Positions 24,371 to 35,386 of a DNA stretch of 64,000 nucleotides are shown here, one piece after another. This stretch comes from Naegleria lovaniensis (Eukaryota; Heterolobosea; Eutetramitea; Acrasida; Naegleriidae). Under the pieces are notes generated by a model. It did no database searches and had not been told where the DNA came from. It saw only the letters and a list, made by a program, of their open reading frames with translations. Where the stretch lies: NCBI RefSeq assembly GCF_003324165.1, contig NW_025407824.1, forward strand, positions 124,001 through 188,000, given 5' to 3'. Numbering within the stretch: position 1 is the stretch's first letter; each line of letters opens with the position of its first letter. Both the position numbers and the translations under genes were made by a program.

Positions 24371-25093
24371 TTAGAACTTGCATAATTTTTTTCCATAAGG
24401 ATCCGTATTTGATGCCAGTAGTGGTCTATCATACCAAGAACTAATTCTAAATTTCTTGGATGTCAAATATCTACCATTTGGTGGATTGATTTCTTGTGTC
24501 TTTAAACTGACACAAAGCCAGTAGCGCCCCACTTCTCTGGTTTCGAGTGGATTCTTATACAATATATTCTCTATTACACATTCTGCAAGGCTCTCCTCAA
24601 CACAACAGTCTGTTTTGCTTTGGTCCAGAGAGGTTTGTTTGAATGGAGAGCAAACAAAATGGCGCTCCCTTTTTCTCTCCTCATGGACGATTTCAATTGT
24701 TATGTGTGGCAATAAATCGTACGTCTCATAACAAACTCCTCCACAAGATATGTTCAAAGGACAGATCAAAAGCAAGTTCCAGGGTTTCCTTTCTATGTTT
24801 CCATTCATCTCAATAGAGAAACTTGTACCAATCTCATAACAATATATCCAATCCTCTAATTCTTGCTTCATCATCTCTTTAAATAATGGTCCTGCAATAA
24901 TAACCCCGACGGAATTGAGAAATCGTTGTGCCCTCATGTATTGGTCCACACCAATTCCTTCCCATTCGTCCTTGTTGAGCTCCTCATACGTACTTTCATC
25001 ATCTCTGCTCGTGAGAATTGATGAAAAAGCGTTAGCAATCTTCTCCGAGATGGTATTTATAAGGGTGTTCATCCAACCCTCAAATGTGTTCAT
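24371..25093 (-). CDS. Unrecognised protein, 240 aa
   Basis: ATG-initiated ORF. The N-terminus is amphipathic and the middle has several Cys (ICPLNISCGGVCYETYD). No known domain was recognised. It may form a transcription unit with the 159-aa ORF downstream. Confidence 0.4.
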   Translation of the reverse strand: MNTFEGWMNTLINTISEKIANAFSSILTSRDDESTYEELNKDEWEGIGVDQYMRAQRFLNSVGVIIAGPLFKEMMKQELEDWIYCYEIGTSFSIEMNGNIERKPWNLLLICPLNISCGGVCYETYDLLPHITIEIVHEERKRERHFVCSPFKQTSLDQSKTDCCVEESLAECVIENILYKNPLETREVGRYWLCVSLKTQEINPPNGRYLTSKKFRISSWYDRPLLASNTDPYGKKLCKF

Positions 25094-25310
25094 TTTTTGA
25101 AACCTATTTTTGTTCTCAATAAATTCTCCGATACATTTTTTTTTTTTTAATAATCACTGTCCATGCGTTTATTTGTTCGAAAATTCAAACGTTATTCATG
25201 GCTGTGTGAACCTCCGATACATGTTTTTTCTAGATCTAAAACAAGCCATCAACCATTGTTGCTCCATCATCAAGTCCAGCGCACGTGTATATGGTCTTCT
25301 CCATTGAGGT

Positions 25311-28300
25311 TTATTGTTTGTTTGTATAATGCTTCAAAAGAAGTGTATATTTGATTGAAATGTGATTGTGAATGTCTGAGAGTTTTGTTCCTTCATCAGG
25401 TAATTTTTCAACCTCATCGACAATGTGATGAATCATGAGTGGCATGGTGACATCTTTGTGGCGAGTGCTCCTTGTTTTCATACAACTCTTGGCCACAATC
25501 AACATGTGAACAATATTATCGATGGAAGTGAGACGAGAGTACAATGCTTCCCAATACTTGTCCATGTTGAAAGAACCTGTGTGAACACTGCTTAATCGAC
25601 GAAAGCTTGAAAAACGTGTGCTCTTATCTGAAGAAGATGGAGAAGAATAAATGGAATGTGCAGAAATACCCAATGGAGAATTTGCTGAGGTGGCAATAGG
25701 TTCATTATGAGACAATGTCGTGCCTTGGTATTCTCTTTTCAATTCATTTTGATGTTTTCGTTTGTTTTCGAGAATCATCTTTTGCAGAAGAGGATTTCTA
25801 ATTTCTTGCTCTTCCAATAGAATAAGTTTGAATCGCTCCAATGCCACAAATAATGCTGTCTCTCCATACGAGTTTGGTGTGTCGATGGAATAACGGAAAT
25901 TGTGTGGATCCATATTTTTTCGATCATTGAATACGACTGGTAATGTCTCTTGTTCATGGGACTCCTCAAGTCGAATTCGAGTTGCTTTTTTCGAGGTCCC
26001 TCGTGAACGCTTGAAAAATCGAGAACCAGATTTTGCACTAGATTTTTGATTTTCCACACCACTACTGTTACTTGCTCCACTGTCATCAACAGGTGTTCTT
26101 GGTGCTTGGTTACTTCTTGAAGAGGAGCCTTCATTACTATTTGGACTTCTGAGTCGAGGTGTTTTGATTAAATTCGAGAGTTTTTCTAGACCTTTACGGA
26201 TACGTGCAGTTCCTGGTGTGCTAGGTGTAGGTGCAGATTGACTACCGGAGGCGCTTGTGACATGCAAACGAAGTTCAGGAATGTGAATATGGTGACCTGT
26301 TAAGTGTGTATGACTATCGTTGAAAGAATCAGCAACCAATGAAGCATCACTACTGCCCACCATATTTTGCACAATGCTAGAATTGGATGGAAAATTCATG
26401 GAAAATAGTTCAGAGTCGCTCTTCTTCTTTGTGATTGGTAAATCTGCCATTGAATCTGAGGGATGTTCTCGATGATAAGAGTCAAAATCTGTGTATCTTC
26501 GTCGTTCCCTAATAGATTTTCTTTTCTGAATGTCTTTGACATTTTCGGTGGCAATGGATAAAAAGACTTGGACAACTTCAATATTGTTATACCAACAGGC
26601 AACATGAAGAGGGGTAAAACCTTCATACTTGTCATGTTCAAGGAATAACTTCTGATAAATTTCTTCTGGCAAGGAAATGGCACATAATGACAAAAATACA
26701 GCATTATTGGCAATTGCTGCTAAATGGAATAAATTAAGACCGTGTGCCTTGGTCTTGGTGGTGCAGCATGCACTATAATCAATCTCATTCAATAAAAACG
26801 TCCATATTTTCAAGTAATTTTCTCGTTCGTTTTGTGTCAAATCCTTATTCCAGTTTCGTGAATGAGTTCGAACAAATTTTTCAAATGACCCAAGTGCTGA
26901 ATTTGGATAATAAGCAGGATGATATCTCTCAAAGAATTCCTCCGTTTCCATGGTGTCGTTGCAGTGAATGCTTAGTACGCTTCTCATCAAGGCCGTTAAT
27001 CCATTGTCATCTCTCATGTTGGCAAAGGTAATTGGTTCAGAATAAAAATGGATTAATAATTTTACAATGTCATAATAACCTTTGGTCGCAGCAATGTGAA
27101 GTGCAGTAACACCTGAGTCTCGCTTCTTTAGAATTGGGGCTACACCGAGTAATATTTGAGTTTCTACGGCCTTTAAGTCATGCATTTCGCAAGCCAAGTG
27201 AATACCAGCATTTCCGTAAATATCTTTTTTACCCCAATCCATTTTTTTGGATCCTGTCTTGGTTACTGCTGTCAACAAAAGCGTTAGTACGTCACAATTA
27301 CCCTTTGTAGAGGCAATGTGAAGAGCTGTTCCTTCAATCTTGTTCGTGTGATTCAAATTGACATCATATTTGCTTAATAAAAACGCTACAACTTCTACTT
27401 GATTGTGTTGAATTGCAATTTGAAGTAGTGAATTTCCGTTGTGATTATCTCTAACAGAGTTTACAATAATGTCATTTAACACACATTCCAAAAGTGCAAT
27501 ACATCCTTTCTTCACAGCATGAATGATAATGTTTGAGTTTTTTGCTACTTCATCGAGTGGTGTGAGTTTTGGGAGGTAAAATGAAAGCGATGACACAACT
27601 TGTTTCAGTGGAGATGATGGAATGACAACACCAAAAGAATCTCTCTTCTTAGCAGAAGCAGCAGATGTTCTACCATCTCTGAAATCTCTATCTAATGCTG
27701 AAGCTGCCACTTCTCCTCTAGCCATAGCCGAGGAAATGGCTCCTGCAGGTGAGGAGGCAAGCCTTCCAATGTGAGACTTTGTTGGTGTCACTGGAGAAGT
27801 TTGTAACGTGGTTGGTATCTCGCTAGACGCGCTTCTGTGCATGGATGAAGCTTTAACATCAAGAAAAAGGCTTGGTTCAGATCCAGAGGAAGAGGAAGCA
27901 CTCGCTGCAGTATCTGTGAGTTTCAAAAGTTCGCTATTATTGTTTTCATGTGAGAAAAAATAATTATTACTATCCACAGCATAGGCAGCTAAAGAGTTGC
28001 TTCTCCGTCCTGATCGAAATTTGGGCTTTTGTGTTGTTTTGCTTTGTGACCTAGGGGTTAAAGGATTATTAGGCTGTGTTAATTTTCTTCTTGGCGTTTT
28101 GTTTCCAACATGTTCGTTTACGTGTTGTGTAATGGATGATCCAATTCCAACAATTCCTCCAAAAGCTCCATAATTTATGTTATCTGCACGAGGAGTTATA
28201 GTGTCTTGATCAGCATAACTTGTGACGCTGGTGATCGATCGGACAGACAACATGTCGTGAGTGAAATCCGTATTATCGTCTACATTTGACTTATTGTTGA

Positions 28301-30338
28301 AATCCAAATGAAAAAGTTGTCTTTTTGGCGAGGAGTTGTGTGTATTGGTCGATAAATCTCCTGCATTTTTCTGATCTTTGCCATGAATATGATTTTGACC
28401 ATTACTTTTGCTCCTATTATGTCTGTACTTGTTTAACAGTGAAGATGTTGAAATTTGAGTGGCATTGGTTGGTGAATTGATTGTCACATTTGCCTCTTTT
28501 AAGGCTTTTGAGCTGTTGGCAATCAAATTGAAAAGGCTGCTTAGCTGTTGAGTTGGTGAAGAGGATGGTTTTTGAGATGGTGATGATGGAGAAGTACTAG
28601 TATTCTCTAGCAGTAATGAGGAGTTATTTTCCTTGGAAGGGCTATTATCTAGGTCAGTATTTTGAAAAACATTAGGAGTGGGAATATTTGTGGTTTTAGG
28701 GGATGAGGAATTGGCATTATTGTTGATTGTTGATGAAGCAGTAGTGAATGTATTTACATGATAATCCTCGTTATTCACTCCACTTGTGTTTGGATTTAAT
28801 GAAGATAAAGCTATTGAACTAGGTGTTGTTATCGTTTGTTGAGAGTGAGAGGAAATTTCTGGATGCAACGACGATTGAGAAATTGATGAAAAAGGGGATG
28901 GTTGGCTTATTTTGTTTGAGGGAGAAATATTGGCCGAGGAGGAATTGTGTCGAGAAATTCCAAGATCGGCCATAGAGGAAGTTGTATCACGTGATGAGTT
29001 AGGGTTTGATACAGCTTGTTGCTTATTTGGCGTCGTTGTTGTTGAAGTAGTGGGGTGCATCAGAAATGATTGTGTGGATTTCAAAGGCGTCGATGTTTGA
29101 AAATTCAAAACAACTCTCCTTCCGTTAATGATAGCTACATTATTTCCGCTGTTAAGGCTTGTTGGAATAAAATGATGATGATTCATAGTGGTAGACGTAG
29201 TCGTCGATTGCAGCGTGGATGAGGAAGTTAATGATTTGAGAGAAGTTGTTGATGAAGAGGATGTTTGTTGTTGTGTCGTAGAAGAAGTGATGATGGTCGT
29301 AGTCGTAGCGGGAGTGGAAAAGGAGTGATTATTGGTAAATTCACTCAACGGCTTGGGCGACAGAGTACGATGGTTCATCTCTGATGATGCCGAGAGCAAA
29401 GTCGACGAATTGGAGTTGGTTGCTGATGAATGAGAAGGATGATGAAATAACACACCATTGGATGGATGTGGTGTTGTGGGATTATGTGCTCGATGATTAT
29501 TCATTTGAGCCTCTCTCTCAAGAATACTTTCCTTCTTGTTGTGCACATGATTGAGATAATTTGCTAAATGTCGAAAGACCTTCCCCGAGAGTGCGTGCTT
29601 CTCTTCAGACGTTGGAGTTTTTACTGGGCTCATGGTGCTCGTTGAATGATGATGAATGGAGGCTGAAGCTTCGAGCAGTATGGAAGAAGCGGTTGATGAA
29701 TTCTCATGTTTTTGAATATTTTGGTTATTGTTATGAGTACAGGAAGTGTGTGGTTGTGGTTGTGGTCGGAGAGTGGTTCGTATGGTTGGAGTGATTTGAT
29801 CTTCTTCTCCAGAATGAAGGCTTTCTGCTTGTTTGAGAAGCTTGTTACTTTGTGTTTGTAGAGATGATGAGTCTAGACTGGTTGTTGGTTGATGATGACT
29901 ATGCTGTGCTGGCGGAGCGGACGACGCTGCTGAACTTGTAGATTCAAAAGTGGGGATATTGTTGTTGTCGTTACTACTCTTCGATTCTTGCTGTATGGCA
30001 GATGTGTTGTTGTCAATAATTGTTTCTTGTTCCTTCCCAATGGTCTTCTCATGAATACAATCCGTTGTTGCTTGTAAAGTGGTGATGTTCGGTATTGACA
30101 GCTGATTATCTTCTTGAAAATTGTTGTTGGATGATGTTAAAGTTGTTGTGAGACTATTGCTCGTGGTGTCTGTGATTGTTGTTGTCAATGCATGATGGTC
30201 CAACGGTGTTGAACCCGGCGTAACATGATCGTTTGATGATGGCACCGAATCATCAGATGCCATTGTTGTTTCACGTATGGAGGAGGATGATTCTTCTTCT
30301 CTTTTAGGGCTGACAATTGTCACCTGTTGTTGCAGCAT
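25311..30338 (-). CDS. Large ankyrin-repeat protein with low-complexity N-terminus
   Basis: Single exon, 1675 aa. Residues 1 to about 920 are Ser/Thr/Asn/Gln-rich, with long His, Thr and Ser tracts. About seven ankyrin repeats follow at roughly 935-1290. Typical lines are GNSLLQIAIQHNQVEVVAFL, GTALHIASTKGNCDVLTLLL, GVTALHIAATKGYYDIVKLL and GFTPLHVACWYNNIEVVQVF. Another Ser-rich segment with basic stretches (residues about 1300-1480) precedes one isolated repeat-like unit (ETALFVALERF) and a helical C-terminus. Ankyrin repeats are protein-binding scaffolds; no catalytic domain is visible. The antisense frames are mostly open because of the repetitive codons, and I do not count them as genes. 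Confidence 0.85.
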   Translation of the reverse strand: MLQQQVTIVSPKREEESSSSIRETTMASDDSVPSSNDHVTPGSTPLDHHALTTTITDTTSNSLTTTLTSSNNNFQEDNQLSIPNITTLQATTDCIHEKTIGKEQETIIDNNTSAIQQESKSSNDNNNIPTFESTSSAASSAPPAQHSHHQPTTSLDSSSLQTQSNKLLKQAESLHSGEEDQITPTIRTTLRPQPQPHTSCTHNNNQNIQKHENSSTASSILLEASASIHHHSTSTMSPVKTPTSEEKHALSGKVFRHLANYLNHVHNKKESILEREAQMNNHRAHNPTTPHPSNGVLFHHPSHSSATNSNSSTLLSASSEMNHRTLSPKPLSEFTNNHSFSTPATTTTIITSSTTQQQTSSSSTTSLKSLTSSSTLQSTTTSTTMNHHHFIPTSLNSGNNVAIINGRRVVLNFQTSTPLKSTQSFLMHPTTSTTTTPNKQQAVSNPNSSRDTTSSMADLGISRHNSSSANISPSNKISQPSPFSSISQSSLHPEISSHSQQTITTPSSIALSSLNPNTSGVNNEDYHVNTFTTASSTINNNANSSSPKTTNIPTPNVFQNTDLDNSPSKENNSSLLLENTSTSPSSPSQKPSSSPTQQLSSLFNLIANSSKALKEANVTINSPTNATQISTSSLLNKYRHNRSKSNGQNHIHGKDQKNAGDLSTNTHNSSPKRQLFHLDFNNKSNVDDNTDFTHDMLSVRSITSVTSYADQDTITPRADNINYGAFGGIVGIGSSITQHVNEHVGNKTPRRKLTQPNNPLTPRSQSKTTQKPKFRSGRRSNSLAAYAVDSNNYFFSHENNNSELLKLTDTAASASSSSGSEPSLFLDVKASSMHRSASSEIPTTLQTSPVTPTKSHIGRLASSPAGAISSAMARGEVAASALDRDFRDGRTSAASAKKRDSFGVVIPSSPLKQVVSSLSFYLPKLTPLDEVAKNSNIIIHAVKKGCIALLECVLNDIIVNSVRDNHNGNSLLQIAIQHNQVEVVAFLLSKYDVNLNHTNKIEGTALHIASTKGNCDVLTLLLTAVTKTGSKKMDWGKKDIYGNAGIHLACEMHDLKAVETQILLGVAPILKKRDSGVTALHIAATKGYYDIVKLLIHFYSEPITFANMRDDNGLTALMRSVLSIHCNDTMETEEFFERYHPAYYPNSALGSFEKFVRTHSRNWNKDLTQNERENYLKIWTFLLNEIDYSACCTTKTKAHGLNLFHLAAIANNAVFLSLCAISLPEEIYQKLFLEHDKYEGFTPLHVACWYNNIEVVQVFLSIATENVKDIQKRKSIRERRRYTDFDSYHREHPSDSMADLPITKKKSDSELFSMNFPSNSSIVQNMVGSSDASLVADSFNDSHTHLTGHHIHIPELRLHVTSASGSQSAPTPSTPGTARIRKGLEKLSNLIKTPRLRSPNSNEGSSSRSNQAPRTPVDDSGASNSSGVENQKSSAKSGSRFFKRSRGTSKKATRIRLEESHEQETLPVVFNDRKNMDPHNFRYSIDTPNSYGETALFVALERFKLILLEEQEIRNPLLQKMILENKRKHQNELKREYQGTTLSHNEPIATSANSPLGISAHSIYSSPSSSDKSTRFSSFRRLSSVHTGSFNMDKYWEALYSRLTSIDNIVHMLIVAKSCMKTRSTRHKDVTMPLMIHHIVDEVEKLPDEGTKLSDIHNHISIKYTLLLKHYTNKQ

Positions 30339-30483
30339 TTTTAAATTACGAAAAATAGTGCTGGCTCACCCTTTTGAAATGATCATTGTCGACAGACATA
30401 TTAATTAAAGTATCGCCATTCAAATTCTGTGTCCTTTCAAGCAGGATCCAATCACAAGAAGAGAGCCGTTCCCTCCAAAAAAA

Positions 30484-31317
30484 ATGAACGTTAAGGAAAT
30501 GTTTGATAGCGTGGCGTTGAGCCTCATTGCCTTCTTAGAGTCTCATGAAGGGGTAAAGAATGTACAATTGTTTGAGACAAAACCAGCAACACAATCACAA
30601 GTAGATGCTTGGGAGAAGACGAACAAAATTACCATGCCATCGGAATTGAAATCTTTCTTGTTGTATTCGAATGGGTTTTTATTAAAGTGGAAAATCAGTT
30701 TATCGGAAGAGAGAGAAGTACAGATGGGATACATGTCCATACATTCCATAGAAAAGATGGTGGAAGTAAAACGCAAAGATGATGATACAGAATCCTTGCA
30801 TCCATTTCATGCTGCATTCGAATTGAGTAATTCTACAACTCACTGTAACGGACGTGTGTGTTTTGTATACAAGGACCAATCACAAAATCCTGCAACTGCT
30901 GAGATTTGGTATCAAGATTTGGGAATGAATTGGTGGTTCATCTCAAAAACGTTTGTGGAGTATTTTCGACTCATGATTTTGCATTTGGGTTTACCGAACT
31001 GGCAGATGGTATTTACTGATACGGGTCTTCCATCCATAACGAAACAGTGGATTCGATTTCTATCTCCTCAAAGACTGCTCATTGACCTCAGTAGACTATG
31101 TCTGAACAAGGAGGCTCTAATAGAAATGCCCGAGAGTATGAATGAAGTTTTTAAAGTAAGAACAGTATCAAGAGTCACAGAGCTTCGAAATAAGAATAAG
31201 AAAAAGAAAAAAGTGTCTGTGAAGAAGAAAACGAAAATTGATCTTAAAAAACTGGACGCAATGGCCTCCAAGAACAAGAAGAAGGAAAAATCTTTTACAT
31301 CCTCTGACAAAATTTGA
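30484..31317 (+). CDS. TPGS2: Tubulin polyglutamylase complex subunit 2 (TPGS2)
   Basis: Single exon, 277 aa, starting at an ATG after an A-rich run. The N-terminal half is an SMI1/KNR4-like fold: helix QSQVDAWEKTNKITMPSELK, then LLYSNGFLLKW. The block IWYQDLGMNWWFISKTFVEY, then HLGLPNWQMVFTDTGL and TKQW, matches the TPGS2 family as I recall it. The last 80 residues are Lys-rich. TPGS2 is a non-catalytic subunit of the TTLL1 polyglutamylase, which adds glutamate chains to tubulin of axonemes and centrioles. This fits an organism that builds flagella. The promoter region is shared with the divergent ankyrin gene. Confidence 0.82.
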   Translation: MNVKEMFDSVALSLIAFLESHEGVKNVQLFETKPATQSQVDAWEKTNKITMPSELKSFLLYSNGFLLKWKISLSEEREVQMGYMSIHSIEKMVEVKRKDDDTESLHPFHAAFELSNSTTHCNGRVCFVYKDQSQNPATAEIWYQDLGMNWWFISKTFVEYFRLMILHLGLPNWQMVFTDTGLPSITKQWIRFLSPQRLLIDLSRLCLNKEALIEMPESMNEVFKVRTVSRVTELRNKNKKKKKVSVKKKTKIDLKKLDAMASKNKKKEKSFTSSDKI

Positions 31318-31447
31318 GTCATGACATAGTCAGCCTTCTTCACAGACATTGAAATGATGAAGCGAATATTTGAAAGAATTCTCGTAATAGGTATCTAAAG
31401 TTTAGATTGACTTTACTGTTACAACAAAATTGGGATGGAAATAAGAA

Positions 31448-32479
31448 TTAGAGGGAATCCATTTTCTCTCGCTCTTCAGCGTATCTCTCGGATTGATACC
31501 ACTTTTGAGCATGACTTGCACATTGTCTTCGACCTCGAGTCTTCACGTACTTAGTACTAATTAAGCTCCAATTATGTCCACATTCCTTTAATCCTTTCAA
31601 GAAGCGAAGATGTTCATCATCAGACCACCAACCAGTATTGAATTGACCTTTAGTTGTATGCTTCTTCTTCTTTCGGATGGTTTGCTTTCTCTTCTTTTGT
31701 GGTGTTGACTTGTTGCCGTCTTCTTCAGATGAGACAATGAAATCTTCATCTGCATTATTGTAATCATTAGAGGCGTCTTCCATGTCATCTTCCTCCCCAT
31801 TTGAAGATTCACTTCGATCAGAACCAGTAGGGTGAGGATGTTGATACACTTGAGATGATTCTGTCACAGATCTAGTATGGTACATTTTGGTATTATTCAA
31901 TTGAGAGTTGGATGTCACAGAGGTTGTGGTTGTAGTTGTGTTGAGAATGGAAGGATGAGCAACTAGAGATGATCCACTTTCTGCATACCATCGAGATATC
32001 ATCTTTCTAGGCTTTGAAATTCCTACTGGGCTGCTGATCAAATCCCAGTTCTGTTTTCTGTCCATATCCGATCTTTGTATAAGATCGTGTCGTTGTTGTG
32101 GTGTTGTTGCTGCAGCTGAACTTGTGGTAGTAGTAGTATGGAAGAGCGCGGACGTGTTCATCATCATTGATGGCTTCTTTCGTAAGAGCAATGATGACGA
32201 TGAACCAGAGGAGCCATCGGTCAAGCTCTTCAATTGGAGCTTTTCGTATTGATTGAGATCTGAGTAGGAATCTTGCAGAGATGGTTCCATCAACAAGGGT
32301 GGTATATAGACAAATGAAGTGGTATTATTCTCTGATGAATAGCAACCTTTCAAAGATGACTGTCTGTGATCGGATCCAGAAGTGTTGGAACTCGAGTTGA
32401 TATTAAACGAGGTTGGATTCTCTTTCAAACTCAGCAGAGCTTGAGCAAGAAAATCTTCGCAAGATGATGTAGCAGCCAT
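31448..32479 (-). CDS. Single-repeat Myb protein, SHAQKYF type
   Basis: 343 aa, single exon. The C-terminal Myb-like domain (residues about 277-333) has WWSDDEHLRFLKGLKECGHNW, then ISTKYVKTRGRRQCASHAQKW. The SHAQK(Y/W) signature defines the subgroup, which binds I-box or TATCC-like DNA in plants and occurs in amoebae. A strong basic stretch before it (KKRKQTIRKKKKH) is a likely nuclear signal, preceded by an acidic segment. The N-terminus is Ser/Thr-rich. Confidence 0.82.
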   Translation of the reverse strand: MAATSSCEDFLAQALLSLKENPTSFNINSSSNTSGSDHRQSSLKGCYSSENNTTSFVYIPPLLMEPSLQDSYSDLNQYEKLQLKSLTDGSSGSSSSLLLRKKPSMMMNTSALFHTTTTTSSAAATTPQQRHDLIQRSDMDRKQNWDLISSPVGISKPRKMISRWYAESGSSLVAHPSILNTTTTTTSVTSNSQLNNTKMYHTRSVTESSQVYQHPHPTGSDRSESSNGEEDDMEDASNDYNNADEDFIVSSEEDGNKSTPQKKRKQTIRKKKKHTTKGQFNTGWWSDDEHLRFLKGLKECGHNWSLISTKYVKTRGRRQCASHAQKWYQSERYAEEREKMDSL

Positions 32480-33372
32480 TTCAAATATGATACAAGCGGT
32501 TCAAGATTACTATGATTTTCTTCTGACAATGAGTACAGGGGGTGATAAGCAGGCAAAGATGACTCGAGAATCACTAGTTGTGACAATTTTAAATTATTTG
32601 AATGATGAAAGGCTCTGCAACGAAGAATTTTATGGGAGGCCAAAACAAGGATAGAACTTTTTTGTTCTGTGCGGGTTGACAAAAACGCAGAGTAAACTTG
32701 GGCTGTACAACTCGTTAGAGATGAAATATGCGTTTTGACAATTCCTTCTAGATTGAGTTCAAAGGAGTGTTTGTTCAGACCACAAAATAGTTCCCAATAG
32801 CAATTGATGTTGAGACTTTTGTTTTAAAGATGTTGATCAACAAGATGGATCCTTGAATAATTTCAATGAAAATACGTCATCATATATCACACTGTGCAAG
32901 AACACACAAGTTTCATATATATCATATGGACATGAGCATGATTGTTACTTTTTGGTAGGAATTGAAATACTAGCATTGTTCCCTAACAAGCAATAAGGCA
33001 TTTTGAAACGAAGATTTCTTGTCAATATCAATACTGAATTCGAACAGAGCTTGAGTTATCTTGTATCTCCACACAGTTTGGTGACTGTCCAATTAAAGAA
33101 AAAAAACAAAAGAAGAACTGAGTTTTACAATAATGAGTTTTCGAGTAGCGATTTCATTGGTGAAAACAAATGTAGAAGTTGTACGGATCTGTCCATGGCG
33201 ATCACAGAAAATAAGTGAAGATGATGGACTGTTGTCAGTTATCATCTTTCTATTGGAGCTTGAAAAGAGCAAACTCTTGGAAGGATTACAGTAATCATTG
33301 TATACTGTAGAGGGAGACGAATCCACAATAATTCATCCACTGAAGGGCATTTGTGTCAAAGATATTTCATCC
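32480..33372. other. Intergenic region, no supported gene
   Basis: About 0.9 kb between two minus-strand genes. Short opposing ORFs overlap near 33003-33326, but none has an ATG start and recognisable composition. Nothing else was found by eye. Confidence 0.35.
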
Positions 33373-35319
33373 TTAATTCTTCTCAAATGAGATCACAATG
33401 AGATCTGAGAAGTTCATCTTGCTCTCTTCGTAGTCAAGTTCTTCTCCGCGGTAAAACAAACTTTTGCGTAAGAGTTTGTGAAATCTCTCAATTCGACCCG
33501 TGACACATGTCTGAACCAAAAACGTGGAATTATTATGTGAAGTGCATACTCGCCATTCTTTGGTTGCATAATTCATTCCAATCATGGATGGAGGAAAATA
33601 TTCCAAGTTCTTTTGTTGGACAATTTTTTGCATGTAAGGCGAAGGTGTTGTACTGTGTAAATTGACCTTGACAGGAACTACAACTCCATTGGCAAACACT
33701 CCAATTCCTAATTGTCCAAAACATGCCAGACCTTATTGTGTTAAAGATTCATTCGTTAGATTTAAATGGCCAATGAAATTATAGTTGTGTTTGGTGCCAA
33801 TCAATCAAACAATCACACACTCCTAAACTTACCACATACATATACATCCGAGCAAATGGTTACAAAGGCAGAATGATAAGGTCCACATGCAATGTCTTTG
33901 ACATGATCATAATACGTTGGTAATTCCTCGTATGGCCATTTGATACTTGTGAGAGTTTTTTGAGAGGATTCCTTTCGATCCCAAATCCACATTTGTGCGA
34001 AAAATTCATTTCTTTCTGGAATATATCTCGTTCTTACATCTCCCATTCCAAGTTGTCCACTTTCATTATTACCAACTCCATACACAAAATGAGTGTTTGT
34101 GAGTAATAAGGTATGAGAACTGCCACATGCAATTTTTGATATTTTTACCTTGTCAAGTCCTTTCATTAATGTTGGTTTTGAAACATCCTTGATAGTGGAT
34201 ACTCCTGTTCCACACTGTCCTTGTGCATTTCTTCCAAATGCATAGACATTTCCTGATGATGTCAATACACAGGTAAAATTTTGTCCACATTTTACATCCA
34301 CAAACTGCTCATCCTCCACACCAAGAGTAGGTTTTTTTTCGCTACTACTACTACTGTTGTTGATGCATTCCATGAGTGTTATTAATTTGCAGTGAAAAAT
34401 ATTACTTCCATTATTGTTGAAAGTTCCACAATACAAGAGTGTGTTCACGTTTGACGAGTTCGCATCTTGACCAGCCAGAAAAGCAGTATGATAGGAACCA
34501 CAGCTTGTTTTCACAATGTGATAATTGGTAGGAACTATTTCCCATTTTGGTACGTCATTAAAATTACCAGTTCCACACTGACCATTCTTGTTACGTCCTG
34601 GTGATTAATGTCACATATTATTAATTATTGAAATATACAGATCATTTAGCAAAAACTATTAAGATTCAGCTCGATGGAAAGCAAAACCTACCACATGCCA
34701 TGGCCATACCATTCGACAAGACAATCACTGAATGTTCAAAACCTGTTGAAGAATCGACAATGAATGCTCGTTGGTCCTTTGTTTTTGGTAAATTTAGAAA
34801 ATCATTCTCAACTTTTTGGAGTGTTGATATTAAATTATCGTTCGACCATGAATATAATAAGGTGTGACTGTTAGAGGAGGTAGTTTGTTGTGACGCATTG
34901 TTGTTGATTTGAAAGCCCACTCCTACTGCTCTCCCACACATGTAAATGTCACTTGTCACATCATTGGCATCAGATACGCTGCTCGTCGTGATCAAAGTAA
35001 ATGATGAATTTGAAATATTTTCCACTCGACAATATTGTCCATGGTGCTTTGGTTCATTATTTCTATTCAATCGGGTTGAGAATACTGTCTGAAACGATGT
35101 AAAGTGTTGTAAATGTGGCGAACCAGTACTCGGAAAATCATGAACTTTACAATTTTTCACATAATCCAAATGCGAGAGTGATCGGGCTGTTAATTGAAGT
35201 GAATAATTTTCTCCAGCAGCATACACCACGTCTTCATACGAATTTATGTGCTTGGTTTTCTGTGGATGAAGATTGGATGTAATGACGGATGAAGTTTTGG
35301 CAATGACATTTTCTGACAT
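33373..35319 (-). CDS. RCC1-repeat protein
   Basis: Three exons, 35319-34692, 34597-33833 and 33731-33373. The introns are 94 and 101 nt, donors are GTAGGT and GTAAGT, acceptors are CAG and AAG, and all phases agree; 583 aa. RCC1 propeller blades are visible: ACG|RNKNGQCGTGN across the first junction, YAFGRNAQGQCGTG, YGVGNNESGQLGMG, and CG|LACFGQLGIGVF across the second. The repeated CGxxHT lines (TSCGSYHTAF, IACGSSHTLL, IACGPYHSAF) are also seen. The start is 67 nt downstream of the CC2D2A stop on the same strand. RCC1 propellers act as Ran GEFs or as scaffolds. No Ran-GEF signature could be assigned. Confidence 0.82.
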
Positions 35320-35386
35320 TTTTTGAAATGAAAAATACTGAACTTGTGAACTTGTGTTCGTATCTCTTGCAAAAAGAACCTCAACT

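Noticed and set aside
28912-29794. Plus-strand ORFs opposite the ankyrin gene
   Set aside because: They mirror the Ser/Thr/Gln repeat codons of the real gene and have no independent features.
33003-33326. Opposing short ORFs in the 32.5-33.4 kb gap
   Set aside because: Neither has an ATG start and typical coding composition; they overlap each other.
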